From assembly GCF_007558815.1 (NCBI RefSeq), contig NZ_VLTJ01000011.1:1-64000 (forward strand): a DNA stretch of 64,000 bases, read 5' to 3'. The first letter of the stretch is position 1, and each line of letters opens with the position of its first letter. The notes under the pieces were generated by a model. It was not told the DNA's origin, did no database searches, and worked only from the letters and a program-made list of their open reading frames with translations. Positions 60,103-64,000 of the stretch are shown piece by piece. A program made the translations under genes and the position numbers. The stretch comes from Verticiella sediminum (GTDB lineage Bacteria; Pseudomonadota; Gammaproteobacteria; Burkholderiales; Burkholderiaceae_B).

Positions 60103-60203
60103 TGAAGACATCTCCAAGCCTTAGGCTCAACAAGAGGGAGGCAGAAAGCGGCGAAAATCGGCTATGAGCCGATCCTTTCGGTGAACCGCTACCGGGGTTA
60201 TTC

Positions 60204-60740
60204 ATGAACAATATTCCACTGGCGCAGCAATACGATCTGCGCATCCTCAGGGCGCTGCGCCGCATCACCCGCGCGATCGCCCTGCATTCCAAGCAGCTTG
60301 CGGCCTGCAGCCACATCACCGCGCCCCAACTGGTCTGCCTGCATACGGTGATCGCCAACGGCCCGATGACGGCCACCGCGATCAGCCGCGAGATCCACGT
60401 CAGCGCCAGTACCGTGGTGGGCATCCTGGACCGGCTCGAAGAGAAGGGCCTGGTGCGCCGCGAGCGCGGCCGCGAGGATCGCCGCACGGTGTTCGTTTCC
60501 GCCACCGAGGCGGGCGTGGCCCTGGCCGCCGAAGCCCCGTCTCCGCTGCAGAAGACGCTGGCCGAGGCGCTCAACGAATTGCCGGAACTCGAGCGCGCGA
60601 CCATCACGCTGTCGCTCGAGCGCATCGTCGATCTCGTCGAGAAGCGTGACTCGGGCGCCGCGCCGGCTGCGGATGCGCACCCGGCCATCCTGGAAGTTCC
60701 GCACGGCGACATGCCGGCCGAGTCGGGGTTGGCCGTATGA
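60204..60740 (+). CDS. ectR: MarR-family regulator of ectoine genes
   Basis: A 178-residue MarR-type winged-helix protein. The DNA-binding part is [43 protein letters not shown] (about residues 53-97), with the typical wing RGREDRR, and the flanking helices form the dimer interface. MarR proteins directly before ectA are known as EctR and repress the ect operon at low salt. Its stop overlaps the ectA start (ATGA), so regulator and pathway are made from one message. The C-terminal 35 residues are low-complexity. ATG at 60204 begins [21 protein letters not shown]. Confidence 0.9.
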   Translation: MNNIPLAQQYDLRILRALRRITRAIALHSKQLAACSHITAPQLVCLHTVIANGPMTATAISREIHVSASTVVGILDRLEEKGLVRRERGREDRRTVFVSATEAGVALAAEAPSPLQKTLAEALNELPELERATITLSLERIVDLVEKRDSGAAPAADAHPAILEVPHGDMPAESGLAV

Positions 60741-61255
60741 GTAACGAAAACGCCAAGGCGCAGCCGAACGAAGACATCGTTCTGCGCGCACCCCGGGTCG
60801 AGGATGGCGCGGCGGTTGCCGAACTGATCCGGCAGTCGCCCCCGCTCGACGTGAACTCGACTTATGCCTACCTGCTGCTGTGCCATCACTTTGCCGGCAC
60901 CTGTGTGGTCGCCGAGCTGGAGGGCAGGGTGGTCGGTTTCATTTCCGGCTACCTGCCGCCCGAACAGCCGGAAACGTTCTTCGTATGGCAAGTTGCCGTA
61001 CATGCCGATGCCCGCGGTCGAGGGCTGGGGCAATCCATGCTGCGACACCTGCTGCAACGCCCGGTGTCGCGCCATGTTCACTTTCTCGAGACCACGGTTT
61101 CGCCGTCCAACGCCGCTTCCCGAGGCATGTTCTCGGGGCTGGCCAAGGATCTGGAAACCGACATGAGCGAACAGCCTTTGTTCGATCACACGATGTTCGG
61201 CGAGGGTGCCGCTCATGAAGACGAGATGCTTTTGAAAATCGGCCCATTTCACTGA
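60737..61255 (+). CDS. ectA: L-2,4-diaminobutyrate acetyltransferase
   Basis: GNAT-family enzyme that acetylates L-2,4-diaminobutyrate to N4-acetyl-diaminobutyrate (NADA), the second step of ectoine synthesis. The 172-residue protein begins with a charged stretch, then [36 protein letters not shown], the substrate region typical of EctA, and the acetyl-CoA motif [32 protein letters not shown] closes the fold. The ATG overlaps the ectR stop. A 145-base gap with hairpins separates it from ectB. Confidence 0.95.
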   Translation: MSNENAKAQPNEDIVLRAPRVEDGAAVAELIRQSPPLDVNSTYAYLLLCHHFAGTCVVAELEGRVVGFISGYLPPEQPETFFVWQVAVHADARGRGLGQSMLRHLLQRPVSRHVHFLETTVSPSNAASRGMFSGLAKDLETDMSEQPLFDHTMFGEGAAHEDEMLLKIGPFH

Positions 61256-61351
61256 GGCATTCGTGTCGCTCCCTGACCCCAGGGATCGTTACCAATGCTT
61301 CTGGTGCCCAGACCGGTCGTATCGACGGGTCTGACCCCGCGATGGGGTGGG

Positions 61352-61367
61352 CGGACGGCAACGTCCG
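61352..61367 (+). repeat. RNA hairpin with GCAA loop in the ectA-ectB gap
   Basis: CGGACG-GCAA-CGTCCG, six perfect pairs closed by a GNRA tetraloop, extended by GGG/CCC one mismatch outside. It ends about 33 bases before the ectB start. CAGACC with GGTCTG forms another stem just upstream. Possible message-processing or stability element within the operon. Confidence 0.45.
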
Positions 61368-61400
61368 ACCCGGGGGCGCTAACAGAGGAGTACATAGAAG

Positions 61401-62705
61401 ATGGATCTGAAGATCTTTGATCGTCTGGAATCCGAGGTTCGCGGTTACATCCGTTCCTTTCCCGTGGTCTTCAAGCAGGCCAAGGGCGCAACCCTGGTAG
61501 ACGAAACCGGTCGGGAGTACATCGATTTCTTCGCTGGCGCCGGGACGCTGAACTACGGGCACAACAATCCTCTCTTCAAGCAGAAGCTGGTCGAATACCT
61601 GGAATCCGACGGCATCGTGCATGGCCTGGACATGGCCACGGGTGCCAAGCGCACGCTGCTCGAGACCTTCGAACGCGTGCTGCTCAAGCCGCGCAATTGG
61701 AAGTACACGTTGCAGTTCACCGGCCCGACCGGCACTAACGCGGTCGAGGCGGCGCTCAAGCTCGCGCGCCAGGTCAAGGGGCGCCCGAACGTCATTTCGT
61801 TCACCCACGGCTTTCATGGCCTGAGCGGCGGCTCGCTGGCCGTCACGGCCAACGCCAAGTACCGCGAAGCCGCGGGCGTGAGCCACGCCAACACCGTGTT
61901 CATGCCGTATGACGGCTACTTCGGTCCCGATGTCGACACCATCGTGTATCTCGAGCGCATGCTCGAAGACCGCTCCAGCGGCCTGGACAAGCCCGCCGCG
62001 GTCATCGTCGAGACGGTGCAGGGAGAAGGCGGCATCAACGTGGCGTCGCTGCGCTGGCTGAAGGAGCTGCAGCGCGTGTGCCGCGCGCACGACATGCTGC
62101 TGATCGTCGACGACATCCAGGCCGGCTGCGGCCGCACCGGCAGTTTCTTCAGCTTCGAGCCCGCCGGCATCCAGCCCGACATCATCACGCTGTCCAAGTC
62201 GCTCTCCGGCTTCGGCCTGCCGATGTCGCTGGTGCTGATGAAGCCCGAGCTGGACGTCTGGCAGCCCGGCGCGCACACCGGTACGTTCCGCGGCAACAAC
62301 CTGGCCTTCGTCACGGCCACGGCCGCCCTGGACCACTACTGGACCAACGCCGCGTTCGCCAGCGACACCCAGCGCAAGGAGCGCATCGCCCGCGATCATC
62401 TGGAGAACATCGTCCAGAGCTATCCCGGCGCCGGCCTGTCGGTGCGTGGGCGCGGTCTGATGCAGGGGCTGGTCAGCCAGGACCCGACCTTCGCTTCCAA
62501 GGTGTCCAAGAAGGCCTTCGAGCAGGGCCTCGTGATCGAGACCTCGGGCGCGAACGACGAAGTCCTCAAGCTCCTGCCGTCGCTCACTATCGAAGACGAG
62601 CAGCTCAAGAAGGGGCTGGAGATCATCGATCGCGCAGTGGCCGACGTGCTGGCCGAGCATGACGCCGCCAGCAGCGCCCGCGTGCTGAAGTTCGGCAATC
62701 GCTGA
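61401..62705 (+). CDS. ectB: Diaminobutyrate-2-oxoglutarate transaminase
   Basis: PLP class III aminotransferase that converts aspartate semialdehyde and glutamate to L-2,4-diaminobutyrate, the first committed step of ectoine synthesis. The 434-residue length is standard. Marks are [15 protein letters not shown] near residue 40, [17 protein letters not shown], the PLP-ring Asp in [15 protein letters not shown], and the PLP lysine near residue 266 in [21 protein letters not shown] lies 14 bases before the ATG. After the stop, GCCCGG (62715-62720) pairs with CCGGGC (62733-62738), a modest intra-operon hairpin before ectC. Confidence 0.96.
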   Translation: MDLKIFDRLESEVRGYIRSFPVVFKQAKGATLVDETGREYIDFFAGAGTLNYGHNNPLFKQKLVEYLESDGIVHGLDMATGAKRTLLETFERVLLKPRNWKYTLQFTGPTGTNAVEAALKLARQVKGRPNVISFTHGFHGLSGGSLAVTANAKYREAAGVSHANTVFMPYDGYFGPDVDTIVYLERMLEDRSSGLDKPAAVIVETVQGEGGINVASLRWLKELQRVCRAHDMLLIVDDIQAGCGRTGSFFSFEPAGIQPDIITLSKSLSGFGLPMSLVLMKPELDVWQPGAHTGTFRGNNLAFVTATAALDHYWTNAAFASDTQRKERIARDHLENIVQSYPGAGLSVRGRGLMQGLVSQDPTFASKVSKKAFEQGLVIETSGANDEVLKLLPSLTIEDEQLKKGLEIIDRAVADVLAEHDAASSARVLKFGNR

Positions 62706-62845
62706 TTTTCGTCCGCCCGGAACGCCACACATCCGGGCACTTTCCCCTACCGCTCGCGCCGCGCGCCCTTCGGGGCGCGGGCCGCGGCTCGCCTTGTCGC
62801 GCCGCGCGAACGGGGAGTGCCCATCAACCATCCAGGAGAAAAAAC

Positions 62846-63268
62846 ATGATCGTGCGCAACGTCAAAGACACCATCGGCACCGAGGACGAAGTCGTCACCG
62901 ACACCTGGCGCAGCCGCCGGGTGCTTCTGAAGAAGGACGGCATGGGTTTTTCGTTCCACGAAACCACCATCTTCCCCGGCACCGAGACCCACATCCATTA
63001 CCAGAACCACCTCGAGGCCGTGTGGTGCGTCGAGGGTGACGGCGAGATCGAGACCATCGCCGACGGCAAGAAGTACGCGCTCGGCCCGGGCGTGATCTAC
63101 GCCCTGAACGAGAACGACGAACACTACCTGCGCGGCGGCAAGGAGCCGCTGCGGGTGATCTGCGTGTTCAATCCGCCGCTCACCGGCCGCGAAGTGCATG
63201 ACGAGAAGGGTGTCTACCCGCTGGTGACGGATGACGAAGAAACCACGTCGAACAAGGAGGCTGCCTGA
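62846..63268 (+). CDS. ectC: Ectoine synthase
   Basis: Cupin-fold enzyme that cyclises N4-acetyl-diaminobutyrate to ectoine with loss of water. The 140-residue protein begins [16 protein letters not shown], the EctC N-terminus, and has [38 protein letters not shown] with the metal-binding residues and [26 protein letters not shown] lies about 10 bases before the ATG. The 140-base gap after ectB contains two GC-rich hairpins but no T-run. Its stop overlaps the ectD start (TGATG). Confidence 0.96.
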   Translation: MIVRNVKDTIGTEDEVVTDTWRSRRVLLKKDGMGFSFHETTIFPGTETHIHYQNHLEAVWCVEGDGEIETIADGKKYALGPGVIYALNENDEHYLRGGKEPLRVICVFNPPLTGREVHDEKGVYPLVTDDEETTSNKEAA

Positions 63269-64000
63269 TGATTTCCCCTGCGAAGGATATCTACGCGTCG
63301 CGTTCGGATCGCGGCGCCGCCATCATCGCCCGCCAGGACCCTGTGGTCTATCACGGCGGCACCTATGCCAGCGGTGCTTCGGCCGGCCAGATGGCCGACT
63401 TCGAGCGCGACGGCTTTCTGATCCTGCCGGAATTCTTCAGTGAGCAGGAAGTGGCCGCGCTGCTGCGGGAAGTCGAGCGTCTGTCGACCGACCCCGCGAC
63501 CCGCCAGCGCGACGAAGCGATCCGCGAACCGGGCAGCGACGCCGTGCGCTCGATCTTCAAGGTGCACGAGATCAGTCCGGTGCTGCAGCGCCTGGCGGCC
63601 GACGCGCGCCTGGCCGACATCGCCCGCCAGATCCTCGGCTCGGAGGTATACATCCACCAGTCGCGCGCCAACCTGAAGCCGGGCTTCAAGGGCAAGGAGT
63701 TCTACTGGCATTCGGATTTCGAAACCTGGCACGTCGAAGACGGCATGCCGGCCATGCGCGCGGTGAGCTGCTCGGTGCTGCTTACCGACAATCGCGCCGA
63801 GAACGGCCCGCTGATGCTGGTGCCGGGCTCGCATCGCCAGTTCATCTCGTGCATCGGCGAGACGCCCGACGATCACTACAAGGAATCGCTGCGCAAGCAG
63901 GAATACGGCGTGCCCGATCCCGTCAGCCTGCAGTTGCTGGTGGAGCAGGGCGGCATCCAGTCGGTCACCGGCAAGGCCGGCACCGTGGTGTTCTTCGATT
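63268..64000 (+). CDS. ectD: Ectoine hydroxylase, 3' end cut by the window edge
   Basis: Fe(II) and 2-oxoglutarate dependent dioxygenase that converts ectoine to 5-hydroxyectoine. About 244 of roughly 300 residues are present; the frame is open to the last base. The iron ligands His148 and Asp150 sit in EFYWHSDFETWHVEDGMP, the signature of EctD; the distal His lies just past the edge. FKVHEISPVLQRLA and LMLVPGSHRQFISCIG agree. AAGGAGG precedes the ATG at 63268, which overlaps the ectC stop. Confidence 0.95.
   Translation, partial: MISPAKDIYASRSDRGAAIIARQDPVVYHGGTYASGASAGQMADFERDGFLILPEFFSEQEVAALLREVERLSTDPATRQRDEAIREPGSDAVRSIFKVHEISPVLQRLAADARLADIARQILGSEVYIHQSRANLKPGFKGKEFYWHSDFETWHVEDGMPAMRAVSCSVLLTDNRAENGPLMLVPGSHRQFISCIGETPDDHYKESLRKQEYGVPDPVSLQLLVEQGGIQSVTGKAGTVVFFD

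Larger units (their letters stand above)
59785..60203. other. 419-base AT-rich regulatory region before ectR
   Basis: No gene is supported. Base composition drops sharply to AT-rich from about 59860 to 60110. It holds inverted repeats AAATAT (59858-59863) with ATATTT (59873-59878), ATGTGA with TCACAT (59921-59937), and CCCT with AGGG (60031-60042), then the ectR promoter and operator given separately. The leader from about 60088 to 60203 has no obvious riboswitch. Confidence 0.6.

Noticed and set aside
63268-64000. Truncated ectD as a pseudogene
   Set aside because: The frame is intact up to the final base; truncation is due to the window edge.

Overview
This window comes from a GC-rich (roughly two-thirds G+C by eye) betaproteobacterium, most likely Burkholderiales, family Alcaligenaceae (Bordetella/Achromobacter type). 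The grounds are a 14-gene nuo operon with separate nuoC and nuoD that ends in a DUF2818 gene, the glnE-yhdP-nitrilase-tldD neighbourhood, an ectR-ectABCD ectoine cluster, and intergenic palindromic repeats. Almost everything is chromosomal housekeeping or metabolic DNA. I saw no prophage, transposase, CRISPR array, rRNA or tRNA gene, and no clear undescribed multi-gene system. The best leads are small: a 23-codon ORF linking two genes, dispersed hairpin repeats, a permease with an unexpected C-terminal domain, and well-formed operators.

Layout. 0-5.6 kb (minus strand): ilvE, a zinc-finger gene, a YheT-type hydrolase, then glpD-glpK (aerobic glycerol use). 5.8-7.5 kb (plus): azlC-azlD amino-acid exporter and a DUF985 cupin gene. 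7.5-16.7 kb: glnE (minus), then yhdP, a Nit-family amidase and tldD (plus). 16.7-19.2 kb (minus): dacB and a CtaG-type oxidase assembly gene. 19.4-20.6 kb (plus): a compact YqjD/YqjE/YqjK-like membrane cluster. 20.7-28.6 kb: ubiD (minus), then a lytic transglycosylase, a GlcE-like protein, malic enzyme, a patatin-like lipase and a barstar homologue (plus). 28.6-35 kb: rsmE (minus), then tkt-gap-pgk and an LhgO-like oxidase (plus). 35.2-50.4 kb (plus): nuoABCDEFGHIJKLMN plus DUF2818, the complete proton-pumping NADH:quinone oxidoreductase. 50.4-59.8 kb: three transporters (MFS, NCS2, EamA; minus), metC (plus), an alpha/beta hydrolase and a LysE-type exporter (minus), a divergent MocR regulator with a repeated operator, and a cysteine-rich SufR-like regulator (plus). 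60-64 kb (plus): ectR-ectA-ectB-ectC-ectD, with ectD cut by the window edge.

How the genes work together. GlpK and GlpD feed glycerol carbon into lower glycolysis and tkt-gap-pgk handles the same triose pool. GlpD and complex I pass electrons to quinone, whose synthesis needs UbiD. CtaG serves a terminal oxidase. Ectoine genes make an osmoprotectant behind a strong sigma-70 promoter with an operator placed on the start site. Genes are tightly packed with many ATGA or TAATG overlaps, so translational coupling is common.
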